Source: an uncultured Verrucomicrobiota bacterium
Lineage (GTDB): Bacteria > Verrucomicrobiota > Verrucomicrobiia > Verrucomicrobiales > Verrucomicrobiaceae
DNA length: 53,131 bases
NCBI GenBank assembly: GCA_903838675.1
Contig: CAILZI010000246.1
Coordinates: 1 to 53,131 of the forward strand
Reading direction: 5' to 3'
The position numbers and the translations under genes were made by a program. Below are positions 8,343 through 17,214 of this stretch, piece after piece. The notes beneath the pieces are model-generated. The model was not told the origin of the DNA. It saw only the letters and a program-made list of their open reading frames with translations, and searched no databases. Numbering within the stretch: the stretch's first letter is position 1; every line of letters begins with the position of its first letter.

Positions 8343-8918
8343 ATGGCCTCCTACAACAAAGTCATGCTCATCGGCAATCTGACCCGCGACCCCGAAGTGC
8401 GCTACACGCCCAAAGGCAGCGCGGTGTGCGACATCGGTCTCGCCGTGAACCGCGTGTACACCTCTGACAGCGGTGAAAAGGTGGAGGAAGTGACCTTCGT
8501 AGACGTCGTCCTCTGGGCCAAGATGGCTGAACTCGCCGGCAAATACCTGCACAAAGGCCGTCCGGTCTTCATCGAAGGCCGCCTGCAGATGGATTCCTGG
8601 GAAGACAAGCAGACCGGACAGAAACGCACCCGCATGCGCGTCGTGGGCGAGCAGATGCAATTCCTCGGCAGCCCAGGTGGCGACCGCGCTCCTGCCGGTG
8701 GAGGTGGTGGCGATGAAGAAGGTGGCTACTCCGGCGGCGGTGGTGGTGGCGGAGGAGGTGGTGGCGGTTACAACCGTCCCGCAGCCCGTCCGGCCCAGCG
8801 CCCAGCTCCAGCCCAGCAGCAGCGCCCGGCCCAACGCCCCGCGCCTGCACAGCAGAACGATGACTTCGGTGAAGGCCCGATCACCGACGGCATGGAAGAC
8901 GACGACATTCCGTTTTGA
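8343..8918 (+). CDS. ssb: Single-stranded DNA-binding protein
   Basis: 191-residue SSB that coats single-stranded DNA in replication and repair. The OB fold runs from MASYNKVMLIGNLTRDPE to about residue 110 with GRLQMDSWEDKQTGQKR. A flexible linker follows, with a long uninterrupted Gly run and then Pro/Ala/Gln repeats built from RPAQRPAPAQQ. The acidic tip MEDDDIPF is the standard docking site for partner proteins. The frame is open upstream, but the ATG at 8343 begins exactly at the family N-terminus. No clear Shine-Dalgarno site precedes it. Confidence 0.96.
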   Translation: MASYNKVMLIGNLTRDPEVRYTPKGSAVCDIGLAVNRVYTSDSGEKVEEVTFVDVVLWAKMAELAGKYLHKGRPVFIEGRLQMDSWEDKQTGQKRTRMRVVGEQMQFLGSPGGDRAPAGGGGGDEEGGYSGGGGGGGGGGGGYNRPAARPAQRPAPAQQQRPAQRPAPAQQNDDFGEGPITDGMEDDDIPF

Positions 8919-8924
8919 GAACTG

Positions 8925-8946
8925 AAGCAGGTGTTTTGCCCTGCTT
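8925..8946. other. Small hairpin between ssb and the DUF1549 gene
   Basis: AAGCAGG (8925-8931) pairs perfectly with CCTGCTT (8940-8946) around an 8-base loop, just after the ssb stop. There is no T-run after it on either side, so it may be a weak terminator, an mRNA-end stabiliser or chance. Confidence 0.4.
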
Positions 8947-8948
8947 GA

Positions 8949-11207
8949 TTGGAAGAGAACCTGCTCCTGAGCCGTTATTTGCGGCCCGTGAATTGCTCTG
9001 TCCCCAGCTTGGTTTGTGCGCTCAGCGCCGTCGCTTTGTCGTCGGCGTTCGCCGCAGAGCCTGTGTCCTTCCGCAATGACGTGATGGCCGCCATTTCCAA
9101 AGCCGGCTGCAACCTGGGCACCTGCCACGGCAATGCGACGGGCAAAGGCGGCTTCAAGCTCTCACTGCGCGGCCAGGATCCTGATCTCGATTTCAAAGCG
9201 CTCGCCCGTGATGCCTCCGGTCGCCGCGTGGATCTGTTTGCGCCAGAGCGCAGCCTGATCCTGGTCAAAGGCGCGAATCAAATCGCCCATGAAGGCGGCA
9301 AAAAGCTCGACACGAAAAATTGGGAATATCAGGTGCTGCGAAACTGGATCGCCGCCGGGCTGCCGCGTGATGACAGCACGGCACCGAAAGTGACCAAGCT
9401 CACCGTCACGCCCACCGAGCTCGTGTTGGACGAGCCACAGGACAAGGTGCAGATCACCGTGCAGGCCACGTTTGCCGATGGCACGCAACGCGACATCACG
9501 GACCGTGCTATCTATGAGCCGCTGCAAAACGGACTCGTTGAGGTGAGCCGGGGCGGCCTGGTCAAACGTCTGCAGTTCGGCGAGCCGGGCGTACTGGTAC
9601 GTTACCTGAACCAATCCGTGCCTGTGCGGCTGACGTTTGTGAAAGCCAACCCGGCCTTTGTGTGGAGCAAGCCGCGCCGCGACAACTACATCGACTCCCA
9701 CGTCTTCAACAAGCTCAAGACCCTTCGCATGAACCCCAGCGCAGTGTGCAGTGATGCGGTCTTCGTGCGCCGCGCCTGGCTTGATCTCTGCGGCATGATC
9801 CCGCCTGCGGATGAAGCGCGCGCCTTTGAAGCCGACACGCACCGCGACAAACGCGCGCGCTTGATCGACCGCCTCATGGTGCGGCCTGAGTTTGCGGATT
9901 ATTGGACGCTGAAATGGTCCGATGTCCTCAAGGTCGAATCCCGAACGCTGGACAAAACCGGTGTGCAGGCTTTCCACGACTGGATTCGCGAAGGCATCAC
10001 CAGAAACCGCCCCATCAATGAAATGGTGCGCGCCATGCTTGCCTCACGCGGCAGCACCTATCATGAGCCCGAGACGAATTTCTACCGGGCCAACCGTACC
10101 CCGGAGTTGCGTGCCACCACGGCGGCACAGGTGTTTCTCGGCACACGTCTGCAGTGCGCCCAGTGCCACAACCACCCCTTTGACCGCTGGACGCAGGATG
10201 ACTACTACAACTGGTCCGCCGTCTTTGCCCAGGTGGACTACAAGATCCTCAGCGACATCAAACCCCGGGATAAAAACGACAAGCATGAGTTCAACGGCGA
10301 ACAGGTCGTCTTTCTCAATGCCAAGCTGAACATCGAAAACCCGCGCACAGGGGACAAGGCCAAGGCCCGGTTCCTCGGTGCCGACATGCCCAAGCTCGCC
10401 GATAAGGAGGATGAACTGCAGGCCGCCGCCAACTGGCTTACCAGCGCGCAGCATCCGCTCTTTGCCAAAGCGCAGGCCAACCGCATCTGGTATCACCTCA
10501 TGGGTCGTGGTCTGGTCGATCCTGTCGATGACATGCGCCTCACCAATCCCGCCAGCCATCCGCAGCTTCTTGAAGAACTCGCCCAGGATTTCATCCGCAG
10601 CGGTTTTGATCTGCGCCATCTCATTCGCACCATCATGCTGAGCCGCACCTACCAGCTGGACAGTACGCCGAACGAGACCAACGCGGCAGACCTCATCAAC
10701 TACTCCCATCACCTGCCACGCCGCCTCAGCGCCGAACAGCTCATCGATTCGCTCTACGCTTCGATGCGTGTCACCCCGGATTTCAACGGCTGGAGCCGGG
10801 GCACCCGCGCCAGCCAGATCCCCGGCCCCGACAATGGCCGTAGCAGCCCCAACCCCACGTCGCCGGAGGCCTTCCTCGCCCAGTTTGGCCGACCCAAACG
10901 CGAACTGAGCTGCGAGTGCGAACGCGCTGCGGACACTTCCATCGGCCAGATCTTTCAGTTCATCAGCGGGCCCATCGTCAGCAACGTCGTCTCCCAGAAA
11001 TACAACCGTCTTTACTCGCTGCTCAAAAACCCCGACAACGGTGCCGTCACCCGCGATCTCTACTGGGCCCTCCTCACCCGCGCGCCTACCGCCGACGAAG
11101 CCAAGGTCATGGAATCCCTCCTCGCCTCCGCCAAAGACCGCCGTCTCGCCCTCGAAGACATCACGTGGAGTCTGGTGAATGCGAAGGAGTTTTTGCTTTG
11201 TAGGTAA
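8949..11207 (+). CDS. Secreted DUF1549/DUF1553 protein with cytochrome-like haem motifs
   Basis: A 752-residue secreted protein of the family widespread in Planctomycetes and Verrucomicrobia. After a signal sequence ending AFAAEP comes a PSCyt-type motif GCNLGTCHG (CX4CH), an Ig-like segment around residues 155-235 (VTPTELVLDEP), the DUF1549 domain with DSHVFNKLKTL and RRAWLDLCGMIP, a CAQCHNHPFDRW motif (CXXCH) near residue 400, and DUF1553 with NRIWYHLMGRGLVDP and LSRTYQL. The start is uncertain: TTG at 8949 is the longest and a GTG at 8988 is possible. These genes are normally followed by a DUF1501 gene; here none follows. The substrate and role of the family are not established. Confidence 0.85.
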   Translation: MEENLLLSRYLRPVNCSVPSLVCALSAVALSSAFAAEPVSFRNDVMAAISKAGCNLGTCHGNATGKGGFKLSLRGQDPDLDFKALARDASGRRVDLFAPERSLILVKGANQIAHEGGKKLDTKNWEYQVLRNWIAAGLPRDDSTAPKVTKLTVTPTELVLDEPQDKVQITVQATFADGTQRDITDRAIYEPLQNGLVEVSRGGLVKRLQFGEPGVLVRYLNQSVPVRLTFVKANPAFVWSKPRRDNYIDSHVFNKLKTLRMNPSAVCSDAVFVRRAWLDLCGMIPPADEARAFEADTHRDKRARLIDRLMVRPEFADYWTLKWSDVLKVESRTLDKTGVQAFHDWIREGITRNRPINEMVRAMLASRGSTYHEPETNFYRANRTPELRATTAAQVFLGTRLQCAQCHNHPFDRWTQDDYYNWSAVFAQVDYKILSDIKPRDKNDKHEFNGEQVVFLNAKLNIENPRTGDKAKARFLGADMPKLADKEDELQAAANWLTSAQHPLFAKAQANRIWYHLMGRGLVDPVDDMRLTNPASHPQLLEELAQDFIRSGFDLRHLIRTIMLSRTYQLDSTPNETNAADLINYSHHLPRRLSAEQLIDSLYASMRVTPDFNGWSRGTRASQIPGPDNGRSSPNPTSPEAFLAQFGRPKRELSCECERAADTSIGQIFQFISGPIVSNVVSQKYNRLYSLLKNPDNGAVTRDLYWALLTRAPTADEAKVMESLLASAKDRRLALEDITWSLVNAKEFLLCR

Positions 11208-11229
11208 GTTCGTGCCGACTTAATTCCCG

Positions 11230-11619
11230 ATGTTCTTGACTGAGGAACACAAAGAGCGCATCTACGAAGGAGTTCGGCGCATGGTCATCTGGGATGAGCC
11301 TCGTGCTGACGTCTTTCATCGGTTGGAGGTCAATGGCATACCCCAGGCTGAAGCACAGCAGATGTACGACAAAGCCCGCGCTGAGCGCATGTCGATGATC
11401 AGATCCGACTCCATCCGTAAAACTGCACTCGGTCTGGGTCTGCTGCTCGTTGCGTTCGCCCTGCTTTTCGGATTTTCAGCCGGCATGGGGATCGTCATCC
11501 GCCCGGTTCTTGGTCTCGGCGGAGCAGCGGCGGTTTTCGGCATTTGGTTCTTTTGCAAAGGGCTGTTCTACTTCCTTTTTGCCCATGCCAAAAGTGGCTC
11601 GTTGGCTGACGACAACTGA
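11230..11619 (+). CDS. Small two-helix membrane protein, function unknown
   Basis: 129 residues. The first 65 are soluble and charged (EEHKERIYEGVRRMV, WDEPRADVFHRLEVNGI), then two membrane helices follow at about 66-87 and 92-117, and the tail is short and hydrophilic. No enzyme motif is visible. The ATG at 11230 lies 22 bases after the DUF1549/DUF1553 stop, so the two may share a transcript, but there is no evidence of a joint function. Confidence 0.65.
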   Translation: MFLTEEHKERIYEGVRRMVIWDEPRADVFHRLEVNGIPQAEAQQMYDKARAERMSMIRSDSIRKTALGLGLLLVAFALLFGFSAGMGIVIRPVLGLGGAAAVFGIWFFCKGLFYFLFAHAKSGSLADDN

Positions 11620-11726
11620 CTTCGTTAAAGTCAGAACAGTTCCATGCTCCCAATGAGGAAGTGTTCATCGCCTGGATTAGACCGTTCCCGCATGACAACA
11701 CCGTGCCTCCGTGGCATAAGCACCGC

Positions 11727-12305
11727 ATGAACTCAATCCATCAACGCTTCGCTTTTTTCCTTGCAGGTCTGCTCACCGCAGCCGCACTGTCCTCCTGCGC
11801 GGAGGGCAATCTCAGCCGTCTTCACAATGCGCGCACAGGTGCCATCGGCATCGGTCCCAGCGGTGAATTTCCGAGCGGTCATGCCCTGTCCCACTCCAAA
11901 CCGGAATCCCCCGAAGAACTGCGCGTGCATCAGGCCGTCCAGCGCGGCGTGGAGCGCGCCTTGGATGACAGCCGCGCCTTCCACTACGTGCCCTTCGCGC
12001 AGATGAAGCAGGTTCCCTCTCACCTGAACCCCTTCAACGAACGCGCCGAAGTGAAGAAATTCGCCGCCGCCAACCGCCTCGACTCAGTCGTCCGGGTGTG
12101 GGTCACCCCTGACTGCAAGGGGCAGAGTGTCAATGTCGGTTTCCTCGCTCACTTGCGCAGTGGCAAAGCTGTCGCCAGCGACCTCGCGACCGCCCATGGC
12201 CCTGTCCCCCCGCTGAAAAATCCCACGGCCCGAGCCTCCCTCCCCACCTGGGAAAAGACAGCTTACGAGGCCACGAAAAAGGCCCTCGCCAAAGTGCGCG
12301 GCTGA
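11727..12305 (+). CDS. Putative lipoprotein, function unknown
   Basis: 192 residues beginning with a lipoprotein signal: a hydrophobic stretch FFLAGLLTAAALSSC whose Cys would be lipidated. The body has a central segment KKFAAANRLDSVVRVWVTP that looks like a mixed alpha/beta fold, and no recognised catalytic motif. The frame is open further upstream to 11661, but the ATG at 11727 puts the signal at the N-terminus, so I use that. Confidence 0.65.
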   Translation: MNSIHQRFAFFLAGLLTAAALSSCAEGNLSRLHNARTGAIGIGPSGEFPSGHALSHSKPESPEELRVHQAVQRGVERALDDSRAFHYVPFAQMKQVPSHLNPFNERAEVKKFAAANRLDSVVRVWVTPDCKGQSVNVGFLAHLRSGKAVASDLATAHGPVPPLKNPTARASLPTWEKTAYEATKKALAKVRG

Positions 12306-12386
12306 AAAACCTGAGGATTTCGCATCCCTCGGTGCCTTCTGGTATCACGCGATTGACGTGAGAACCAGCCGCCGCACAACGTACTG

Positions 12387-13529
12387 ATGCGCCTCATGAA
12401 ATCAGCCATCCTCCTCGCCCTCTTTGTCGGCACCTCGCTGCTCGCTCAAACTGCCGCCCCAAAAGCGCCGGCACCTGCGGCCAAACCCAAAGGCCCGGTC
12501 ATTCCCGCCGATGCGCAGTGGCATGATGTGACGACCTGGGGTGTCGAAGGACGCGGCTGGGGAGATCAAGAGCGCTTGCGCTGGTTTGACCGCCTCCCCG
12601 CGAAGGCTGAAAAAACCGTCACCCCTGCCGTCTGGGGCCTCAGCCGTGACAGCGCCGGCATGATGGTGCGCTTCAAGACGGATGCTAAGGCGATCTACAC
12701 CCGTTACGATCTCTCCAAAGCCAATCTTGCATTGCCAGCCATGCCAGCCATGCCTGCCACTGGCGTGAGCGGGATCGATCTGTATGCGCGTGATGAGAAG
12801 GGCCAATGGAAATGGGTCACCTGCACGAAGCCAGCCAGTCAGCATGTGGAAGCCGTGATGATCAGCGATCTCGCGCCCGGTGAGCATGAATTCGCCGCCT
12901 ACCTGCCGCTCTACAACGGCATCGAAAAACTCGAAATCGGCGTGCCTGCGGGCACGAAGTTCGAAGGTCTGGCCCCACGTGAGAAGCCCATCGTTTTCTA
13001 CGGTACGTCCATCACCCATGGAGCGAACGCCTCCCGCCCTGGCATGGTTCACACCGCCATCCTCGGCCGTCATCTGGACCGTCCCGTCATCAACATCGGT
13101 TTCTCTGGCAATGGCAAAATGGATGCGGCCGTGGGCGATCTCATCAACGAACTCGATCCCGCCGTCATCGTCATCGACTGCCTGCCCAACATGGGGCCTG
13201 CCGACGTCACTGCCAAATGCGTGCCGCTGGTGAAGCAGCTGCGCTCCAAGCACGCCACCACGCCGATCATCCTCGTCGAAGACCGCCGCTTCACGAATTC
13301 CTGGATCACACCCGCCAAGGCGAAATTCCATGACGACAACCACGCCGCGCTCAAAGCAGCCTACGACCAGCTCAAAGGCGAAAAGGTCGCCAACCTCCAC
13401 TACATTGGCGGCGATGCACTCTACGGCACTGATGCGGAAGGCTCCAACGACGCCTCCCACGGAACCGACCTTGGCTTCCTGCGTCAGGCGGAGATCTTTG
13501 AGCCGGTGCTGCGTGCGGCGCTGAGGTGA
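12387..13529 (+). CDS. Secreted SGNH/GDSL esterase with N-terminal GxDLY domain
   Basis: 380-residue secreted hydrolase. A signal peptide (ILLALFVGTSLLAQ) is followed by an Ala/Pro linker, a beta-rich GxDLY domain with GIDLYARDEKG near residue 135, and the SGNH domain. Block I is FYGTSITHGANAS with nucleophilic Ser; FSGNGKMD supplies the Gly and Asn; NDASHGTDLG near the C-terminus supplies the Asp-His pair. The family removes acyl groups, often from plant or host glycans; the substrate here is unknown. The ATG at 12396 is an alternative start. It abuts the converging propeller gene with no base between the stops. Confidence 0.86.
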   Translation: MRLMKSAILLALFVGTSLLAQTAAPKAPAPAAKPKGPVIPADAQWHDVTTWGVEGRGWGDQERLRWFDRLPAKAEKTVTPAVWGLSRDSAGMMVRFKTDAKAIYTRYDLSKANLALPAMPAMPATGVSGIDLYARDEKGQWKWVTCTKPASQHVEAVMISDLAPGEHEFAAYLPLYNGIEKLEIGVPAGTKFEGLAPREKPIVFYGTSITHGANASRPGMVHTAILGRHLDRPVINIGFSGNGKMDAAVGDLINELDPAVIVIDCLPNMGPADVTAKCVPLVKQLRSKHATTPIILVEDRRFTNSWITPAKAKFHDDNHAALKAAYDQLKGEKVANLHYIGGDALYGTDAEGSNDASHGTDLGFLRQAEIFEPVLRAALR

Positions 13530-14828
13530 TCACTTCCCAATCTTATACAGCGCCTTGTCCGTGCGGATGAACAGGGCGCTGCCATCGGCGATGGGGCTGG
13601 CCATGATTGGACCGTCAAGGGTGTTCTGGGAGAGGATTTTGAATTCCTTGGCGGCGTTGATGATCGTGACGACACCTTCGCGGCTGCAGAAGTAGAGCTT
13701 GCCATCCGCAATGATCGGCGAGGCGCTGAATTTGCCACCCATGCGTTCGCGGTAAAAGGCTTCGCCGGTTTTCGTGTCCACGCAGCTGACGATGCCGCCG
13801 TCATCGACGTAGAAGAGCAGACCGTTGTGCAGCACCGGCGAGCACATTTTGGGCGCATTTTTGTTGTTGCGCCAAGCGACCTCAGGCGTCTTCACACCGG
13901 CGTATTTGAGGGCAATCACTGCCGATTTGCCAAAGGCCGTGCTGAAGTAGATTTGCTGGTCATCGGCGACGGGCACAGTCGACATGGAGAAGCCCAGTTC
14001 ACCATAATGAATCTTCCAAAGCTCCTGCCCGGTGGCGGGATCGTAGCCATAAACATTGTTGGCGGCTGAGCTGACCACCTCTGGCTTGCCGTTGATCGTC
14101 ACGACCAGCGGCGTGGCGTAGGCTTTGCGCTGCTGGGGCCGTGGGTCCATGTCGCCACTGCGGGGTGTCTTCCATGCAATCTTGCCGTTGCTTGTGTCAA
14201 AGGCGGCGATGAACTGCTGATCGCTGCCATCAAAATGTGCGATCAATCTGTCTCCATGCAGCACCGCGGTCGAACCCGGGCCATTTTCGTGCATGACGTG
14301 CAGTTCCTCATTTTTCCACAGCACCTTCAATGTTTTTGTATCGAGTGCGACAGTGCCAAAGGAACCGAAGTGCGCGTAGAGCCAGCCATCCGCCAGGACG
14401 GGTGAAGGTGAGGCATAGCTGTTGAGCTGATGCGCCCACTGCGGGTCCTTCACATTGAGCAACTCGATGTCGTGCAGGATTTTGCCGCTGCTGCGATCCA
14501 CACACAACGCGTGCAGGCTCACAGAACCAAGAACCGTGAGGGGCTGGTCGCCGGTGTTCGATTCGAGACGGCGTTTGGCCTCTTCGGGAGTGGCCGCTTT
14601 TTCAAAGGCGGTTGTGAGCCAGATCTGATCACCCCACATGACAGGGGTCGAGTGGCCACGACCCGGAAGCTCCGTCTTCCAGGCGATGTTGCTCGTCTCG
14701 CTCCAAGTATCCGGGAGGCCGGAGGCGCTGGCATGACCTTGGGCAGAAGGGCCGCGCCATTCGGGCCAGTTGCCGGCATGGGAGGAGGAAGCGAGAACCA
14801 GGAGGGGGAGTAAAATGCGGTGAATCAT
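13530..14828 (-). CDS. Secreted PQQ-type beta-propeller protein
   Basis: 432 residues with a signal peptide ending SSSHAGNWPEWRGP. The WPEWRGP opening and repeats such as SGKILHDIEL, DTKTLKVLWKNE, NGKIAWKTPR, TGQELWKIHY and TKTGEAFYRE mark a PQQ-like eight-bladed propeller of the type abundant in Planctomycetes and Verrucomicrobia. No PQQ dehydrogenase active-site domain is present, so it is probably a binding or scaffold protein, not a proven enzyme. The ATG at 14828 begins the signal peptide; a longer open frame upstream overlaps the divergent neighbour and is rejected. Confidence 0.82.
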   Translation of the reverse strand: MIHRILLPLLVLASSSHAGNWPEWRGPSAQGHASASGLPDTWSETSNIAWKTELPGRGHSTPVMWGDQIWLTTAFEKAATPEEAKRRLESNTGDQPLTVLGSVSLHALCVDRSSGKILHDIELLNVKDPQWAHQLNSYASPSPVLADGWLYAHFGSFGTVALDTKTLKVLWKNEELHVMHENGPGSTAVLHGDRLIAHFDGSDQQFIAAFDTSNGKIAWKTPRSGDMDPRPQQRKAYATPLVVTINGKPEVVSSAANNVYGYDPATGQELWKIHYGELGFSMSTVPVADDQQIYFSTAFGKSAVIALKYAGVKTPEVAWRNNKNAPKMCSPVLHNGLLFYVDDGGIVSCVDTKTGEAFYRERMGGKFSASPIIADGKLYFCSREGVVTIINAAKEFKILSQNTLDGPIMASPIADGSALFIRTDKALYKIGK

Positions 14829-14883
14829 GAGCGGGAAAAAAACGTGGCAGGCGACGAGGAACTGTCTTTCACTGGGAATGATC

Positions 14884-15750
14884 ATGCGCATCCCGTTTTT
14901 TCTTTTTGTTTTCGCCGCCGCATTGCAGGCTCAGACAGCGGAGCTCGAAACCTACATTGAGGTGCGTTCCGGCACTCTGCCCATCATACTCACGGTGCCT
15001 CACGGCGGCAGTTTGAAGCCGGCGAACGTGCTGGCGCGTCGTTACGGTGTCACGGGCACTGATTCCAACACGGTGCCGCTGGCTGAAATGATCGTCGAGG
15101 AACTGGCGACGCGCTATGGCGGCAAACCTCACGTCATCATCTCCCGCCTGCACCGCATGATGCTCGATCCAAATCGCGAGCTCGAAGAGGCGGCGCAGGG
15201 CGATCCAACTGCCATCGCGGCTTGGCACCGCTTTCATGACAGCGCGGAAAAAGCCTGTGACACGGTGATGAAAAAGAACGGCGTGGGTCTGCTGCTGGAC
15301 ATTCACGGCCACCGCCATCTCGATCAGCGCATCGAACTGGGTTACCTGATCAAAGGCGACATCCTGAAGCACACCGATGCTGAACTGAACGCGGACACCG
15401 CGCTCATCGCCTCCACCAGCATCCGTGATCTGGACAAGCGCTCGCCAAAGAGCTTCGCAGAGCTTGTACGCGGGCCGCAGAGCCTGGGCGGATTGCTGGA
15501 ATTCAACGGCTTTCGCTGCCTGCCAAGTCCATCAAAAGCCAGCCCGGCTTTTCTGGCCGGTTACTTCAGCGGCGTGTATGACGTGGCCGCGCATGGCTCA
15601 CGCAGCGGCGGCACAGTAAGTGCCATCCAGGTGGAGTGCCCTTGGAACAATGTTCGTGACGTTCCAGAGAATCAGCGCCGCTTTGCCGCAGCGCTGGCGA
15701 AATCACTCGGCGTTTATTTTGAGGTTCACTTTGGCCGGAAGCTGAAGTGA
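14884..15750 (+). CDS. Secreted N-formylglutamate amidohydrolase-like protein
   Basis: 288 residues with a signal peptide (FFLFVFAAALQAQ). Family features are ILTVPHGG near the N-terminus, a following Asp/Thr block (GTDSNTVPLAEM), SRLHRMMLDPNRE, the metal site LLLDIHGH, and VECPWNNVRD near the end. Enzymes of this fold hydrolyse N-formylglutamate or related N-acyl amino acids and are zinc-dependent; secretion argues for an extracellular or periplasmic substrate, possibly wall-derived. A GGGA sits eight bases before the ATG at 14884; the ATG at 14878 is equally in frame. The 3' end overlaps the convergent urea-transporter/TPR gene by 48 bases. Confidence 0.78.
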   Translation: MRIPFFLFVFAAALQAQTAELETYIEVRSGTLPIILTVPHGGSLKPANVLARRYGVTGTDSNTVPLAEMIVEELATRYGGKPHVIISRLHRMMLDPNRELEEAAQGDPTAIAAWHRFHDSAEKACDTVMKKNGVGLLLDIHGHRHLDQRIELGYLIKGDILKHTDAELNADTALIASTSIRDLDKRSPKSFAELVRGPQSLGGLLEFNGFRCLPSPSKASPAFLAGYFSGVYDVAAHGSRSGGTVSAIQVECPWNNVRDVPENQRRFAAALAKSLGVYFEVHFGRKLK

Positions 15751-17214
15751 GAGTTCGGTTTTAGGCTGCGGCTGCTCGGAATCTGCTTTTTTGAGCTTGT
15801 CCCAGCAACCGTCCGCAATTTCTTTTTGCGCGATGAAAACACGGATCTGCGCAGGCGTGCTGGAAGCCCAGTCAATGGGGATGCGCTCATCCCGCAGCCC
15901 CCGGCGATGCAGCCAGCCAAAGAAAGCGATGCTGCCAAGAAGGGCAAAATTGAATGGCAGGCAGAGCGGCAGCAGCGCCAGACGCAGCAAGGCTTCCGAA
16001 AGCGGATCCCAAAGCAGGGCCATGGCCAGTGTGACGAACAGCATCCACGCGACGGTCTTCACATTCAGCCGCAGGTAATGACCGCCGAGGGCCAGTGCGA
16101 GGACGATGATGTTCATGGCGAAGGCGGGATCACCAAAGACCGGCTTCCAACAGGAGCCCGCAACACAGATGAGGACTGCACACAAAGCCACGAGTGCACT
16201 GGTGCGCGAATGCCAGAGAATGCCGATGAAGAACCAGAGCCAGCAGAGCAGCACGCGGGTCGAAGTAAACTGGGCTGTCAGGCTGAGATGAGTGGAAAGA
16301 AATCCACCCCACGATTTCGCGTACTCCTGAGCCGTTCCTCCGGACAGGGTGGCCGCGAAGCCATTGTAGGCATCTGCAAACAAAGGCGCGCACAGCGCCG
16401 CCGTGGTGAAGTGGTGGCGTGCTTCATCAGGATGACCGGTTTGCAGGGCGCACCAGCCAAGACCATCCCAGGAGTCGGCAAAAAAGGAGTCCAGCGCGAC
16501 GGCACGCCGAAATGCCAGCGTGGCATCATCATAGCGTCCCTGGCGGAAGCGGCTCCAGCCAAGACCATCATATGCGTCTGCGACTCCGATCTTGAGCGAG
16601 AGCACGCGTGAGAAGGCTGTCTGTGCACCGGTTTGGTCTCCCCGGCGGTACAAACTCCAGCCCAGGCCCGCACAGCGGTAGGCCTCCGCCATGTCGGTGC
16701 TGACCTCCGTGTTGAGGAAATGTTTCTCAGCCTTTTCAAAACGGTTGATTAGCAGCGCGCGCCAGCCGCGCGTGAGTTCGGCATCATGCACGCCAAAGAA
16801 AATCAGCGCCGTCAGTGCAGCCCACGCTGCGGCGACGTAGGGCAGGCTGAAGAGGACATAGGGCGACTTTTTCTCGTGCATGCGCTCGGCCACGGGCACG
16901 AAGAAAAAAGCCATGGCGGCACAACCAAGCGCGGTGGTGAGCGCCTGCGCCCACAGCGGCACCTGCGGAAAAAGAAACCACAAGGCACCGAGCAACGCGC
17001 CGTTCACGCTGAACAGCCCCGTTTTGAGCACGCTGTCGTCCTGCGCACGCCACTGCGCGAGCGCAGAGATGAGAAGAGCCCCGCCCAGGCTCATCAGCGC
17101 GGCCTCGGTCGAAAGTACAAACAGGCCAATGAGCACGCACATGCCGGTGATGCGGCTGTTCGCCACGAGCATCTGCCCGTAACCACGCAGGGTGTGGTCG
17201 AGCAGGCGTTTCAT
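15703..17214 (-). CDS. Urea-transporter-fold membrane protein split by an internal TPR domain
   Basis: 503 residues and last gene of the seven-gene operon. Residues 20-140 resemble the first half of a urea transporter, with GLFSVNGALLGALWF matching the family's channel-lining GLYGYNG-type loop. Residues about 170-300 form TPRs (AYRCAGLGWSLYRRGD, DAYDGLGWSRFRQG, DSWDGLGWCALQTG). Residues 318-435 are again membrane helices and carry the second-half signature NIIVLALALGG. The C-terminal 65 residues are soluble. The TPR block therefore lies between the two pseudo-symmetric halves of a transporter fold. Its ATG overlaps the stop of the adenylating enzyme (ATGA), implying coupled translation. Transport of urea itself is not implied. 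Confidence 0.72.
   Translation of the reverse strand: MKRLLDHTLRGYGQMLVANSRITGMCVLIGLFVLSTEAALMSLGGALLISALAQWRAQDDSVLKTGLFSVNGALLGALWFLFPQVPLWAQALTTALGCAAMAFFFVPVAERMHEKKSPYVLFSLPYVAAAWAALTALIFFGVHDAELTRGWRALLINRFEKAEKHFLNTEVSTDMAEAYRCAGLGWSLYRRGDQTGAQTAFSRVLSLKIGVADAYDGLGWSRFRQGRYDDATLAFRRAVALDSFFADSWDGLGWCALQTGHPDEARHHFTTAALCAPLFADAYNGFAATLSGGTAQEYAKSWGGFLSTHLSLTAQFTSTRVLLCWLWFFIGILWHSRTSALVALCAVLICVAGSCWKPVFGDPAFAMNIIVLALALGGHYLRLNVKTVAWMLFVTLAMALLWDPLSEALLRLALLPLCLPFNFALLGSIAFFGWLHRRGLRDERIPIDWASSTPAQIRVFIAQKEIADGCWDKLKKADSEQPQPKTELSLQLPAKVNLKINAE

Noticed and set aside
8676..8850. Gly and Pro/Gln-rich DNA repeats in ssb as a mobile or unstable element
   Set aside because: They encode the ordinary flexible SSB linker; the acidic tip follows in frame.
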